Positions 7,451 through 18,900 of a stretch of DNA of 19,185 nucleotides are shown here, one piece after another. The translations under genes were made by a program, and so were the position numbers. Every line of letters begins with the position of its first letter. The stretch's first letter is position 1. The stretch is from a bacterium (lineage in GTDB: Bacteria; JACRDZ01; JAJRWM01): the NCBI GenBank assembly GCA_024276815.1, contig JAJRWM010000086.1:1-19185 (forward strand), written 5' to 3'. Under the pieces are notes generated by a model, which was given only the letters and a program-made list of their open reading frames with translations, ran no database searches and was not told the DNA's origin.

Positions 7451-8659
7451 TCAATCTTTTTGGGCTCTCTCACCCATCACTTTCAGCGGCAGACCCCAGA
7501 TTTTAATGAAACCCTCGGCCAACCGGTGATCAAAAACATCTGAGCTGTCGTAAGTCGCCAACCCCTTTTGGTATAAGGAATGATCAGAAAAGCGGCTCGT
7601 TATCCGGCAGTTGCCTTTGTACAACTTCAGCTGAACCTTACCGCTGACGTGTTCCTGGGTTTTAGCAAAAAAAGCGTCCAGGGCTTCTCTTAAGGGCGAA
7701 AACCAGTAACCGTTATAGACCAGTTCGCTGTATTTTGTGATTAACATCTCCTTGAAATGACAGGTCTCCCGGTCGAGCGTCAACTCTTCCAGAGCGCGAT
7801 GAGCCAGATACAGGACGGTCGCGGCCGGGGCTTCGTATATTTCCCGCGACTTGATGCCTACCAGGCGGTTCTCGACCAGGTCCACCCGGCCGATACCGTG
7901 TTTCCCGGCAAGCGCGCTCAGTTTTTTAATCAAAGAGACTCCGTCCAGTTCCTGACCATTCAAGGCGGTTGGTATACCTCGGGTAAAGTCCAGTTCGACT
8001 TCCTCGGCGTTATCCGGAGCCAATACCGGGTTTTGAGTTATGACGTAGGCGTCATCGGGGGGAGCGTTCGTCGGGTCTTCCAAGGCGCCGCATTCGATGC
8101 TGACCCCCCACAAATTGCGGTCAATACTGTATATTTTCTCTTTATTAACGGTAATATCCAGATTATGTTCCCGGGCGTATTCAATCTCTTCTTCCCGCGA
8201 CTTCATCTCCCAAGTACGTATGGGCGCGAGCACTTTGATTTCCGGAGCCAGCGCCAGCGCGGAAAGTTCAATTCTCACCTGGTCGTTTCCCTTGCCGGTA
8301 CAGCCGTGAGCGATAGCGTCAGCGCCTTCTTCGCGGGCGATCTCGACCAGTCTTTTGGCAATCAGGGGCCGTCCCAGCGCGGTTGCCAGGTTGTACTTGG
8401 ATTCATAGAGCGCGTTAGCCTTGAGCGCCGGGAAAACGTAATCGTTAACGAATTCCTCCTGGAGGTCCTCGATGTAAACTTTAGCGGCGCCGGCGGCCCT
8501 GGCTCTCTCAGGCAGCGAGGTCAGTTCCTCTTCCTGGCCCAGGTTAGCGGAAAAGGTGATGACTTCCGCGTCATACTTATCCTGCAACCATTTCAGGATG
8601 ACGGACGTATCCAGGCCTCCCGAGTAGGCCAGGACAATTTTTTTAATTCGTGGCGGCAT
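7451..8659 (-). CDS. argG: Argininosuccinate synthase
   Basis: A 402-residue cytoplasmic enzyme that joins citrulline and aspartate with ATP to form argininosuccinate, the penultimate step of arginine synthesis. The N-terminal PP-loop AYSGGLDTS (residues 11-19) binds ATP. The motif HGCTGKGNDQ (118-127) and GVSIECGALEDP are characteristic. Length is normal. The ATG has a strong ribosome site (AGGAGAG, 8663-8669). argH or other arginine genes are not adjacent. An AT-rich region with a TAAAAT box at 8705-8710 lies upstream on the - strand, but no clear operator is visible. Confidence 0.98.
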   Translation of the reverse strand: MPPRIKKIVLAYSGGLDTSVILKWLQDKYDAEVITFSANLGQEEELTSLPERARAAGAAKVYIEDLQEEFVNDYVFPALKANALYESKYNLATALGRPLIAKRLVEIAREEGADAIAHGCTGKGNDQVRIELSALALAPEIKVLAPIRTWEMKSREEEIEYAREHNLDITVNKEKIYSIDRNLWGVSIECGALEDPTNAPPDDAYVITQNPVLAPDNAEEVELDFTRGIPTALNGQELDGVSLIKKLSALAGKHGIGRVDLVENRLVGIKSREIYEAPAATVLYLAHRALEELTLDRETCHFKEMLITKYSELVYNGYWFSPLREALDAFFAKTQEHVSGKVQLKLYKGNCRITSRFSDHSLYQKGLATYDSSDVFDHRLAEGFIKIWGLPLKVMGERAQKD

Positions 8660-9031
8660 TATCTCTCCTGATTGAAAATAATATTAAGCAAAACAACCGT
8701 CATTATTTTAACACAAACCGGCTTTTGGAGAATACCACTTTGTGACTGTCTTTCTCAAAAGCAAAAATCGCGCTATTTGTTCCCCACCCCTCCTCCCCCA
8801 AATTTTAATTATTGCTGGCTCACGATAAATACAGGGATATTCAACTGTTAAAGTTTTTAGTGTTTGAACGCCGCGCACGGCTCGCCTGGAAAGGGACGTG
8901 GAGAAGGAACCTTTTCAGACAAGAGGTTTGCCCCACAAAATTTCCGGGGGAACTCCTGGAGTCCCAGGTTGACAGGCGGCAGGGTTTATAATACTATCCA
9001 GAAAAACCTTGTTAGCGGGGCGGGCTTGTTT
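8660..9031. other. Divergent promoter region between argG and pseudouridine synthase
   Basis: A 372-base gap between divergent genes. The argG side is AT-rich. The other half holds two hairpin-like elements: CCCC...GGGG (8931-8950) and CCTGG-AGTC-CCAGG (8955-8968), just before a promoter-like TTGACA. An open frame runs back to a TTG at 8864, but its translation (e.g. SPGKGRGEGTFSDK) does not look like protein, so I treat this part as non-coding. Confidence 0.4.
8969..8997 (+). promoter_or_regulatory. Probable sigma-70-type promoter for the pseudouridine synthase
   Basis: A perfect TTGACA (8969-8974) is followed after 17 bases by TACTAT (8992-8997). An overlapping TATAAT (8987-8992) lies only 12 bases away. 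Transcription would begin near 9004, about 28 bases before the chosen TTG start at 9032. This supports that start over the longer frame. Confidence 0.4.
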
Positions 9032-9973
9032 TTGTCTGAAAAAGTGGAAATTATTTACCCTGACGACGCGAATGAGTCCCGTTTGGATAGCTTTCTGCAC
9101 CAAACCTTGCCTCTTCACTCCCGAACGGCTTTTCAGAGAATGATCAAAGCGGGGCAGGCGCTGGTAAATGGAGCGGTTGTCAAGCCCAGCTATCAGCTTT
9201 CCCCGGGCGAGGTAATCGCCATTGATTTCCCTCGGCCCGAGAGCAGCGAATTAACGCCGATCGCTCTGCCTCTGGATATTGTTTATGAGGACAGCCACCT
9301 GATAGTGATTGACAAGCCGGCCGGCCTGGTGACCCATCCGGCCAGCAGTTATTCTCTGCCCACGCTGGTTAACGGTTTGCTACATCATTGTTCTGATTTC
9401 AAGGGCATTGGGGGAGTTAACCGTCCCGGGATTGTGCATCGTCTGGATAAGGACACCAGCGGTTTGATGGTCGCGGCCAAGGATGAGCCGACCTTAAACG
9501 GCTTAAAGAAGCAGTGGGAGCAACGAACCATCAAGCGTGAGTACGTCGCGCTTTGTCTCGGCCCCTGGTCAGACGAGCAGGTACAGGTTCAGGCGCCCAT
9601 TGGCCGGGATCAGTACAACCGGCGCAAAATGGCGGTGACGGCAAAAAACTCACGTACCGCGATTACCAATTTCAGTTTGCTTGAGGACCTGGGTGACTTT
9701 GCCTGTGTTAAAGCGGTCTTAGAGACCGGGCGGACTCATCAGATCCGGGTTCACCTGGCGTTTATCGCCCATCCGGTTATCGGCGACCAGCTCTATGGTA
9801 CTAATAAATTGAAAAAGATGTTTCCCCGTCAGGCTTTGCACGCTCACCGGCTGGGATTCACCCAGCCGGTCACCGGGGCAGAGCTTGATTTCTTTTCCGA
9901 TTTACCTTCCGACATGTCAGAGCTGCTCAAAGCCCTCCGCAAGGAAAAAAGGACGCCCAGCACCAGCGATTAA
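9032..9973 (+). CDS. RluA-family rRNA pseudouridine synthase (RluD-like)
   Basis: About 313 residues from TTG 9032, beginning SEKVEIIYP. Enzymes of this family isomerise specific uridines in 23S rRNA. An S4 RNA-binding domain lies at about 13-66 (SRLDSFLHQTL, then LVNGAVV). The catalytic motif HRLDKDTSG follows, with D139 as the nucleophilic Asp. Other RluA signatures are KPAGLVTHP, GRTHQIRVH and HPVIGDQLYG. The frame is open back to 8864, but there is no ATG in it and the upstream part looks non-coding; TTG 9026 is an alternative start. The S4 domain points to the RluC/RluD branch rather than RluA. A 55-base gap separates it from the kinase gene. Confidence 0.93.
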   Translation: MSEKVEIIYPDDANESRLDSFLHQTLPLHSRTAFQRMIKAGQALVNGAVVKPSYQLSPGEVIAIDFPRPESSELTPIALPLDIVYEDSHLIVIDKPAGLVTHPASSYSLPTLVNGLLHHCSDFKGIGGVNRPGIVHRLDKDTSGLMVAAKDEPTLNGLKKQWEQRTIKREYVALCLGPWSDEQVQVQAPIGRDQYNRRKMAVTAKNSRTAITNFSLLEDLGDFACVKAVLETGRTHQIRVHLAFIAHPVIGDQLYGTNKLKKMFPRQALHAHRLGFTQPVTGAELDFFSDLPSDMSELLKALRKEKRTPSTSD

Positions 9974-10028
9974 TATGGAGATGGTCATTGAACAACTGGT
10001 TGATTAAAAAATTAACAAGATTGGTTTC

Positions 10029-12776
10029 ATGAGAATAGGCAAAGCGACTGATTTTTCCATCTTCCAACGACTACTCTTCACCAGCCTGGTCATTTTAATC
10101 CTGGTGATCGCTTTTGTCACCGGCATCCTCTACTCCTTCAGCAGTCGTTACCTGCGCAACAACGCCACCGAAATCCTGGTCGGGCAATTTGACTCAATCC
10201 AGAAAAAGTTCCAACATGAGTTGGTGGAAAAGATATCCTCCGACCTGAGACTCGCCTCCAAGAGTCCGTCCCTGGACAACTACCTGACGTCTTCTCCCCC
10301 GGAAAAGGAAATTAACAGCCGGATTTTAGAGCAATATTTCACGGATATCATTATGAATATTGATAATTACGTGCGCGTCTATTTTGTGGATTACCGGGGG
10401 CGGGAAAAAATAAAGGTCAGCAAAGCCGGCAGATGCAGGGATTATCGTGATTTCAACGGAGATGAACTCTTTGCCAGGATTGAAAACGGCGGGAGCGGTG
10501 AGATACACGTTGGGCTTCCCCATCTCGATCAAGAGGGCCAATATGTTTTTTCCGCTGGTATCTACAAAACGGACCTGGATACCGGCGAGTTCGGGGGAGC
10601 GTTATTTTTTGACTGCAAGTTTGATGATTTTCTTGAGTTCCTGGATAAAACAGCATTGTTTGGCAGTAATTCTGTCTGGGTCTTCACCCCGGAAGGCAAG
10701 GTGCTGAAAAAACCCGGCGCTGACAACACAATTTTTGACCCCGGAAGCTATCTGGGTAAAGAGCCTCAGAGAGAACCCCGGTTGCTAAAGAACAAGGACA
10801 GTATAATTATTTATGAGGATTTATTTTTCCGCTCGGACGAACCTTTTATCCGTTTGGCTTTGAGCGTTCCCCACGCCATTTTTCTCAAAGATATCAAATT
10901 AATGTTCGAGCTGATAACCGCGATTTCTCTTTTCACAATCATTTTGACCTCAATCATTATTTATCACCTGTCGAAGAGTATTTCCCGGCCCATTATGGAG
11001 TTGGCTCAAGCCACGACCCGGGTCGCGACTGGCGACTACGACGCCCGGGTCAAGGTTAAAACATCCAGGGAAGTCCGGATGCTGGTTGACAGTTTCAACC
11101 AAATGTCTGAGGATATCCAACGCAATAACCAGTTTAAAAACCTTATTAACAGGTTGTTAAAGATTACCTTGAGATACAGCTCCCTGGATAAAATATTAGA
11201 ATATTCAATTGTTGAAATTACTTCTCTCCCCTGGCTGGAAGTGGATAACAAGGGCGCGATCTTTCTTCTGGAAGGTAGCCCGGAAACCCTGGTTCTGAAG
11301 GCTGAACGCAACCTGGACAAAGCTTTAATCGCGATGTGTACCAAGGTGCCGCTGGGGGTGTGCCTTTGTGGGGTCGCCGCGCAAACCAGGGAAATAATGT
11401 TTTCTGATAAACTGGATAAACGGCATGAGAGACGTTACGCGGGCATGGAAGACCACGGGCACTATTGCGTGCCCATAATTTCCGCCGCCAACAAAAAGGT
11501 TCTGGGTGTACTTAATTTATACTTAAAGGAAAACGCGTTCCAGACCAGGAAAGAGGAAGCCTCAACTCTCCTGGCTATGGCCGGCGTATTGGCTAATATT
11601 ATTGAACGTCAGCGATCTGAAGAAGAGAAGAAGAATCTGGAGCAGAGGTTTCAGCAGGCTCAGAAGATGGAAGCGATCGGCACCCTGGCCGGCGGCATCG
11701 CCCATGACTTTAACAACCTGCTGATGAGCATACAGGGCTATGCTTCACTGATGTTAATGGAAATTGATTCCGGCCATCCCTTTTATGAAAGATTGAAACA
11801 AATTGAAAAAAATATCTACAGTGGCGCTGAATTAACCAGCCAGTTGCTGGGCTTTGCCCGGGGCGGCAAGTATGAGACCATACCAACTGATCTGAATGAT
11901 CTTCTGGAAAAATCCGCCAGGATGTTTGGACGCACCAAGAAAGAAATAACCATCCGGACCAATTTCCAGGCGGGTCTTTGGACGGTTGAAATTGACCGGA
12001 GCCAAATAGAACAGGTTCTGTTAAATCTTTTTGTCAACGCCTCACAGGCAATGCCGGAAGGCGGGGAAATCTATCTTGAGACCAGTAATTTCAAGGTGGA
12101 CAAAAGGAAAACCCGGAAAGGGGAATTCAGGGCGGACAAATATGTGAAATTTTTGGTTGCCGACACCGGGATCGGGATGGACCTCGCTACCCAGGAAAAA
12201 ATATTCGATCCTTTTTTTACCACCAAGGATAAAGGACATGGCACCGGTCTGGGGTTAGCGTCTGTCTACGGTATTATCAAAAATCATGGCGGCTATATTA
12301 ACGTTAACAGCGAACCTGGCAAGGGGGCGATTTTTAATATCTACCTGCCGGCCTCCGATAAAAGCATCCGGTCGACGGATATAATTCTCAGCGATGAATT
12401 ATTGACTGGCTCGGAAACTATCCTGGTTGTGGATGATGAAGAGCTCGTTGTTGACGTTGTAACAACAATGCTGGAGTCTTTAGGTTACCATGTGTTGACA
12501 GCCCTGTCAGGAGAGGAGGCGCTTGTTCTCTATAAAAAGTATCAGGATGAGATCAAACTGGTTATTCTGGACATGATTATGCCCCGGATGAGCGGCGGGG
12601 AAATTTTCAACCGGCTCAAAGCGACCAATCCGCAAATAAAAGTTCTTTTGGCCAGCGGTTACGCGATCAACGGTCAGGCGGAAGAAATTATGAAGCGGGG
12701 CTGCCAGGGTTTTATCCAGAAACCATTCACCCTTAATAAACTATCCCAAAAAATCAAGAACATTCTGTCCTTGTAG
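10029..12776 (+). CDS. Membrane hybrid histidine kinase with GAF and receiver domains
   Basis: A 915-residue signalling protein at the inner membrane. TM1 is about 15-37 and TM2 about 294-315. Between them is a ~255-residue extracytoplasmic sensor that resembles Cache-type folds (e.g. [20 protein letters not shown]). A HAMP domain (about 314-370) and a GAF domain (about 385-525) follow. The GAF has a notable Cys/His cluster: C437, LGVCLCG (C445, C447) and HGHYC (H476, H478, C480). The HisKA domain carries the phospho-acceptor H559 in GIAHDFNN. The HATPase has its N-box in FVNASQAM and G-boxes ADTGIGM and GTGLGL. A C-terminal receiver has D802/D803, phospho-acceptor D848 and K898. The kinase core plus receiver suggests an internal phosphorelay to an unlinked partner. 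No Shine-Dalgarno is visible before the ATG. Ligand and output are unknown. Confidence 0.95.
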   Translation: MRIGKATDFSIFQRLLFTSLVILILVIAFVTGILYSFSSRYLRNNATEILVGQFDSIQKKFQHELVEKISSDLRLASKSPSLDNYLTSSPPEKEINSRILEQYFTDIIMNIDNYVRVYFVDYRGREKIKVSKAGRCRDYRDFNGDELFARIENGGSGEIHVGLPHLDQEGQYVFSAGIYKTDLDTGEFGGALFFDCKFDDFLEFLDKTALFGSNSVWVFTPEGKVLKKPGADNTIFDPGSYLGKEPQREPRLLKNKDSIIIYEDLFFRSDEPFIRLALSVPHAIFLKDIKLMFELITAISLFTIILTSIIIYHLSKSISRPIMELAQATTRVATGDYDARVKVKTSREVRMLVDSFNQMSEDIQRNNQFKNLINRLLKITLRYSSLDKILEYSIVEITSLPWLEVDNKGAIFLLEGSPETLVLKAERNLDKALIAMCTKVPLGVCLCGVAAQTREIMFSDKLDKRHERRYAGMEDHGHYCVPIISAANKKVLGVLNLYLKENAFQTRKEEASTLLAMAGVLANIIERQRSEEEKKNLEQRFQQAQKMEAIGTLAGGIAHDFNNLLMSIQGYASLMLMEIDSGHPFYERLKQIEKNIYSGAELTSQLLGFARGGKYETIPTDLNDLLEKSARMFGRTKKEITIRTNFQAGLWTVEIDRSQIEQVLLNLFVNASQAMPEGGEIYLETSNFKVDKRKTRKGEFRADKYVKFLVADTGIGMDLATQEKIFDPFFTTKDKGHGTGLGLASVYGIIKNHGGYINVNSEPGKGAIFNIYLPASDKSIRSTDIILSDELLTGSETILVVDDEELVVDVVTTMLESLGYHVLTALSGEEALVLYKKYQDEIKLVILDMIMPRMSGGEIFNRLKATNPQIKVLLASGYAINGQAEEIMKRGCQGFIQKPFTLNKLSQKIKNILSL

Positions 12777-12951
12777 GTAACCCGGTTATGTGCTGAGTAA
12801 CACTCAAGCAAGCGCCGAAGGCAAACTTACAGTTTGATCAAGTAGCCTTTCGTGAAAATACTCAGCTATGTATTCGGTGATGCTCAAGCGAGCAACTTTT
12901 TGCGAGCGAGTTTAAAAGTCGCGAAGCGTATTCAAACAGGTCTTCGACCTG
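12777..12951. other. Intergenic gap between convergent genes, with degenerate repeats
   Basis: No gene. An imperfect direct repeat is visible: TATGTGCTGAGTAACACTCA... near 12787 and TATGTATTCGGTGATGCTCA... near 12868, each followed by CAAGC(A/G)AGC. CAAACT-TAC-AGTTTG near 12824 is a short palindrome. It may be a worn extragenic repeat; no transposase or terminal repeats are seen. Confidence 0.3.
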
Positions 12952-12952
12952 T
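12936..12952 (-). terminator. Hairpin at the end of the Kelch/Ig gene
   Basis: ACAGGTC (12936-12942) and GACCTGT (12946-12952) form a perfect seven-base stem with a three-base loop. Read on the - strand, the stem directly includes the end of the UGA stop. It is followed by only a short TTTG run, so it is a weak terminator candidate. The kinase gene on the + strand gets no U-tract from it either. Confidence 0.35.
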
Positions 12953-15900
12953 CAGGGCTGGTAAAGCTCGCAACTCGACGTGGACTGATTTTGCGCGTTA
13001 TGGCCGCCGGTAAGGAGAACCCGCCCGTCGGGCAGCAACGTCGCGGTATGAGAATCCCTGGCTTCACCCAGATCGCTGACTATTGTCCAGGAACCTGAAG
13101 CTGGGAAATAAACTTCGGAAACCGCGCCTGCTCCAATTCCGCCGGTAACCAGGACGTTGCCGCTGGTTAAGAGGCTGGCCGTATGAAGCGACCGGGCGGT
13201 ATTCAGGCTGCCGGCGCCGCTCCACCCTCCGGTCAGGGGATTAAATAATTCGCAACCGGTCAGGGAACCGCTCACGCCAATCCCGCCGGCGACCAGGATT
13301 TTACCGTCTGCTAACCGGGTTGCCGTGTGGCTCGCTCTGCCCGTACTCAAACCGTTAACGGCGCTCCAGGAATCCAGAACCGGATCATACTGCTCACAAC
13401 TGGCCAGGTAGTTGTCTGTCCCGTCATTATAGTAGCCGCCGATAACCAGAACACGGCCGTTGTCCAGCAGGACCGCCCGATGCGACGACCGGGGCGTATT
13501 CATATTGGCGGCGATACTCCAGGCGCCGGAAGCCGGGTCGTAAATCTCGCAACCGGCAAGTTGTCCGCCGCCGCCCAAGCCGCCGGCGACCAGAACCCGG
13601 CCGTCAGCCAGAAGAGTGCTGGTATGTGAACTTCTGCCCTGATTAAGGCTGTCAACATAGGTCCACTGGCCGGCAGCCGGATCATATTGTTCACAGCTCG
13701 ATGAATAATCATAGGAATTGTTTGCCCCTCCGACAACCAGCACGGAGCCGTCATTCAGCCTGGTCGCGGTGTGAGAATACCGTTGTTGATTAAGATTGGC
13801 GGTGGTATCCCAGATACCGGCGGAAGGCTTGTATAGCTCACAGCTCTTAAGCGCGGCGTTATTGGCGAAACCGCCGGCGACCAGCACGGAACCATCCGTT
13901 AAAAGGGTCGCGGTCTGCGATTCCCGGCCGATTTGCAAGGACGTGGTATAACTCCAGGAAGTATCAGTGCAGGTGAAAGAGTAACTGACTTGGGGCATGG
14001 TATTGGGAATGGGCGCGCTGTCCTGACAGTCAATGGTTACCGCGACCACTTGACTGAGACTAAAATTAGCGTCGGGATTTATCGTTACCTGAAATCCTCC
14101 GGTGCCGTTGGGAATGATCTGGCCGGTATAGCCGCTTTTGAAGTCGCCATTTTCAATACAATAGCCGCCGTCAATAGTGATTGAGATGGTAAACTTGTTG
14201 ACCCCGTAAAAACTGCCGTCAACTGAAGGCGGGTCGTTGATCTCGATATAAATATCGCTGTCGATCGCCGCGTCAGTGGTCGAGCCGCTGGGAGTCTGCG
14301 CCCTGACTTCAGGAGCCTGGTATTCAGCGGTCACGTTATAATTATAAAGTTCACCGGCGGTTAAATATACCGAGGGCGCGCCGGTTCCGCCGACAATTAA
14401 AACCTGACCGTCTGACAGTTTTACCGCGTCTTGAAAACCTCTTGGACTGTCAAGTTGACCGGTTGAGGTCCAGCTTGCGGTCACCGGATCAAACAGAAGG
14501 CAGGTTGAGAGATAATTCTCCCCGCTGGTCAACCCGCCGCTGACGAGTACTTTTCCATTGTTAATCAAAGTAGCCGTCAAATGACCGCGCGGCTGGCTTA
14601 AACTCGTCGTCGCGGTCCAGTTACCAGTCGAGGGAGCAAATAATTCGGCCTCCGCCAGATAACCGGAGCTATTCTCCCCGCCGACAACCAGGACTCGCTT
14701 ATCCGGCAGTAAAACCGCCGTGTGGCCGCTTCTGGCCTGGTTGAGATTGCCGGCCGCCGTACTCCAGGAATCAGCCAGCGGATCATACAGTTCACAGCTC
14801 GCTAACTGACCGCCGGCGCTGTTTTCCCCGCCCGCGACCAACACCCGCCCGTCAATTACAAGGGTCGCTGTCTGCCGCGCTCTCGCGACAGCAAGACTGC
14901 CGGCGGCGCTCCAGGTATCGGTTAAGGGATCATACAGTTCACAGCCAGCTAACTGACCGCCGGCGCTGTTTTCCCCGCCGGCGACTAATACCTGCCCGTT
15001 AATCAGCAGGGTCGCCGTGTGCTTTGCCCGGCCCGCGCTCAGGCTGTCCGTGAAACTCCAAACGTCCAGAACCGGATCATATATTTCGCAACTGGACAAC
15101 TCGCCCGCGTTGTCAACACCGCCGACAACCAAAACCCGCCCGTCGGCCAGCAGGGTCGCCGTATGATTTTTTCTCGCCTGATTAAGACTGGCCGCCGAAG
15201 TCCAACTCTCCAGAACCGGATCGTAGATTTCACAACTCGTTAAACAGCCGGCTGCTTCCTCATGGCCGCCGACCGCCAGAACCGGGCCATTTTTCAACCT
15301 GGTCAGGGTATGACCGCTACGTCCCTGGGCCAACTCGCCGACCATACTCCAGTTGGCGGTAAAAAACGAATAGCTGACCGGAGTCATGACATTAGCCGGA
15401 CTGGTCAGGTCCGAGGCTTGAATCACGACAGCCACTTTCTCCCCGTAAGCAAAATCGGTGTCGGGATTGAGCGTGACATCAAAGCCGCCGCTGAGATTGG
15501 GCACCCGGCTGCCGCTGAAACCAGCCTGGATCACTCCGTTGACAATCGCGTCGACGCCCCCAACCGTGACGGTTAAGGTGTTCAGATCAACACCGTTTTC
15601 CGTGTCAGCGATTTCAAAATAAATATCACTGTTAATCGGCATGTCTATTACGTCGGCGACCGGGTGTCGGTAGCTGACGGTGGGCGGCGTCGTATCGTCA
15701 ATGCAGGTAAAAGTATAATTTACTTGGTCAAGAGTGTTAGGAGGAACCGCTCTGTCCTGCCCGTCGATAATGACCGTGACCATCTCTCCCAGGTCAAAAT
15801 CAACGCCGGGATTGAGCGTTACGTCGTAACCGCCCGTAGAATCGAAGGTCAAGCTGCCGCTGTAGCCGGCCAGGATGGTTCCGTTAAGCAAAACGTCAAC

Positions 15901-18900
15901 GCCATTGATGTTGACCTTGAGCGCGTCCAGATCAACGCCGGTCTGGGTATCATCGATCTCAAAATAAATGTTGGCGTTACGGAGTACCTCAAGCTCGTTA
16001 TCAGCCGGGGAGCGGTTGCTGACCTCCGGCCTGGTGATATCGGCCATGGTGGTAAACGAGTAGTTTACCTGCTGCATAGGGTTGCCGGCCCGGTCCGAAA
16101 CATCGATCGCCAGGCCGACCAGTTGCTGGTAGCTGAAATCAGTATCGGGATTAATGGTTATGTCGTAACTTCCGCTGGTAGTGTCAAAGACGATTGCGCC
16201 GCTGTAACCGGCCGTGTAGGAGCCGCCTGATATGGCGTTTACGCCGGCTACTGAGACGTCCAGCGTGCTTAAGTCAACCCCGGAGACGTCATCGTCAATT
16301 TTAAAGTAAATATCGCTGGCAACCGGTACCCCGGTCGAGTCAAAAGCCGGCGAGTAATTACTTATCACCGGCGGCAGAGTGTCGGCTATGGTGGTGAAAG
16401 AGTAAACGGACTGGACCAGTTCGTTGCCGGCCAGGTCAAAAGCCTCGATTGCCAGATTAACCGTCTGGCCGTAGTCGAAATCAGCGTCAGGATTGATGGT
16501 CAGGTCAAAGCCGCCCGTGCTGTCAAAGACCACGGAACCGCTGAAACCGGTCTCGAAGAAGCCGCAGGTAACGGCCGGGACGCTGTTAACATTTACGTTG
16601 ACCGTAATAATATCGACGCCGGAGACGTCATCGTCAATTTCCAGGTAAATATCACTGTCAACCGCGATATCGACGGCGGTGTCAGCCGGGTCAAGATTAT
16701 TAACAACCGGCGGATCAACATCCACTATACAGGTAAAGGAATAAGCCTCCTGAAGCATGGCGTTGCCGCTTAAGTCAGCGGCGTCTACGGTAACGTTGAC
16801 TTCCTGGCCATAATTAAACTCAGCGGCCGGCTGAAAGGTTACCGTGTAATCTGACGGCGTGCCGGTTATCTCCGGCGTAACGCTCTCACCTTCAACTGTC
16901 AGGACAATCGTGGCTTGATCGACGCCCACGCTCTCGTCCTGAACCTGAAACGTGATCGGGGAATTTAACGCGACTTCCGTTGCCCCCGCTTGGGGGGTTA
17001 ATCCCGAAACGAAGGGGGGAGCGATGTCAACGCAGATAAAGCTGTATACTTGTGTCGCCATAACATTGCCGTCAACATCAGAGGCATCGACAGTAACCTC
17101 GACAATCTGCCCGTAGGCAAAATTCTGCGCCGGGTCAAAGGTAACCGTATAATCATTGAGCGTACCGGTTATAACCGGCGTGACGACGGCGCCCGCAACG
17201 CTTAAAGTGATCGAATCGGGATCAACGCCGCCGCCGTCATCAACGACATGTAATACTATATCAGCGTCCAGGGGCACCTCGGTGGTCCCGGCTTGCGGAT
17301 TAACGTTCGCCAGAGAGGGAGCCGTGGTATCATCTACTATGGTAAAATCGTAGGCGGTTTCCGCCATCACGTTGCCGACCCGGTCAGCGGCGTCAATAAC
17401 CACGTTAACCACTTCTCTATGGCTAAAAACAGTTTCCGGCGTAATCTCGACATCCAGACCGCCCCCGTCGTCCGGAACAAGCGAAGCGCTGAACCCGGCC
17501 TGGACGATACCGCCAACAAGCGCCGGCCGGTCGTTTATGGTCACATTTAAGCTGGAGGAATCGACTCCGCTCTTGTTGTCGTCCAGCTCAAAATAGACGC
17601 TGGCGTTTCTCGCGACATCGACCGCGTTCACCGGGGGAAGATAATTACCGGCAACCGGCGGGTTAAAGTCCGGGTCACAGGTAAAGGAATAATTCAGATT
17701 CACAGTATTAGGGGGAACCGCGAGGTCCCGGGCGGAAATTGCCAGTTCCACAAACTGGTTATAAGTAAAATCAGTGTCGGGGTCGCAAGCGATATAAAAA
17801 CCGCCGCTCCCGTCTGGAACGATAATCCCGCTGAAGCCAGCCAGGAACTCTCCGTCAATAACCGCGTCCAGACCGGCTACCGATACCGAGATTGAGTTTT
17901 TATCAACGCCGTAGAAACTGCCGCTAGCCGATAAGGGATCGCTAAGCTCGATGATGAGGTCACTGTTAAGAGCGACCGCGACCTGGTCGTTGTCCGGATC
18001 GCTGGTGGCCGTCGGCGGGGTTGTGTCTTCAGGAATATCGTAGTTATATATTTCAGAATCAGACAAACTGGCGCCGTTGTTCTGCCCGCCGGACACCAGG
18101 ACCCGTCCGTCAGCCAGCTTTGAAGCCGCCGGAAAACTTACGGGTTTTACAGGGGAAGGCGTTGCGCTCCAAAGCGCTGAGACCACGTCATAGGTCTCGC
18201 CGCTTTGGGAATCATCGCCGCCGACCGCCAACACCCGTCCGTCATTTAAAAGAACAGCTTTATGCTGATTTCTCGCTTGATTCAAATCGCCGGCGTTTGA
18301 CCAGGAACCAGTGTCCTGATCATATATTTCACAACTGGCGAGATTCAGGTAAGTTCCGTTATGGTAATAATTACCGCCGACGACCAGAATCCGCCCATCA
18401 TTCAACAGGGTGGCGGTATGCCGGGCGCGCTGTTGATTTAAATCAGCGGCCGCGCTCCAGGTTTTGGTGGCCGGATTGAAAACTTCACATTTGGTCAACA
18501 TTTTGGTAACCATGCTGTAACCGCCGATGGCCAGGACCCGACCGTCTTTCAGCCGGGCAGAGGAATGAAGACAGCGGGCGGTATTCAGACTGCCGACGAT
18601 ACTCCAGGCATCGGTCGCCGGATTATAGACCTCACAGCTTTTCAGGTCTTTTTTTAACGATCCGTTATCAAAGCGGCCGCCGGCCACCAACACCTCGCCA
18701 TTCAACAACAAGGTCGCCGTGCTGATATGCCGACCCTCATTAAGCGAAGCGGCCGCCGACCAACTGTTGGTTTGCGGATCGAATATTTCGCAGCCTGATA
18801 ATGAGGTCAGCCCGTTAGACCCTCCGATAACCAGTACCCGGTCATCAGCGAGCGTAACCGCCAGATGGTATTTACGAGCCTGGGCCAGGTCGCTGGTCGG

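Noticed and set aside
7757-8671. Long open frame on the + strand across argG
   Set aside because: It is the shadow of a highly conserved enzyme on the other strand and has no recognisable domain or ribosome site.
8864-9031. Longer N-terminus of the pseudouridine synthase, from TTG 8864
   Set aside because: The extra 56 residues do not look like protein, have no ATG, and contain promoter-like TTGACA/TACTAT and hairpins. The S4 domain begins properly after 9032.
12952-13960. Galactose oxidase activity of the Kelch propellers
   Set aside because: I see no copper-ligand Tyr/His set or the Tyr-Cys cofactor context; only the blade motif is shared.
15664-16230. Open frames on the + strand across the Ig array (also 13327, 15262, 18021)
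   Set aside because: They mirror the repeats of the Kelch/Ig gene and are caused by its codon bias.
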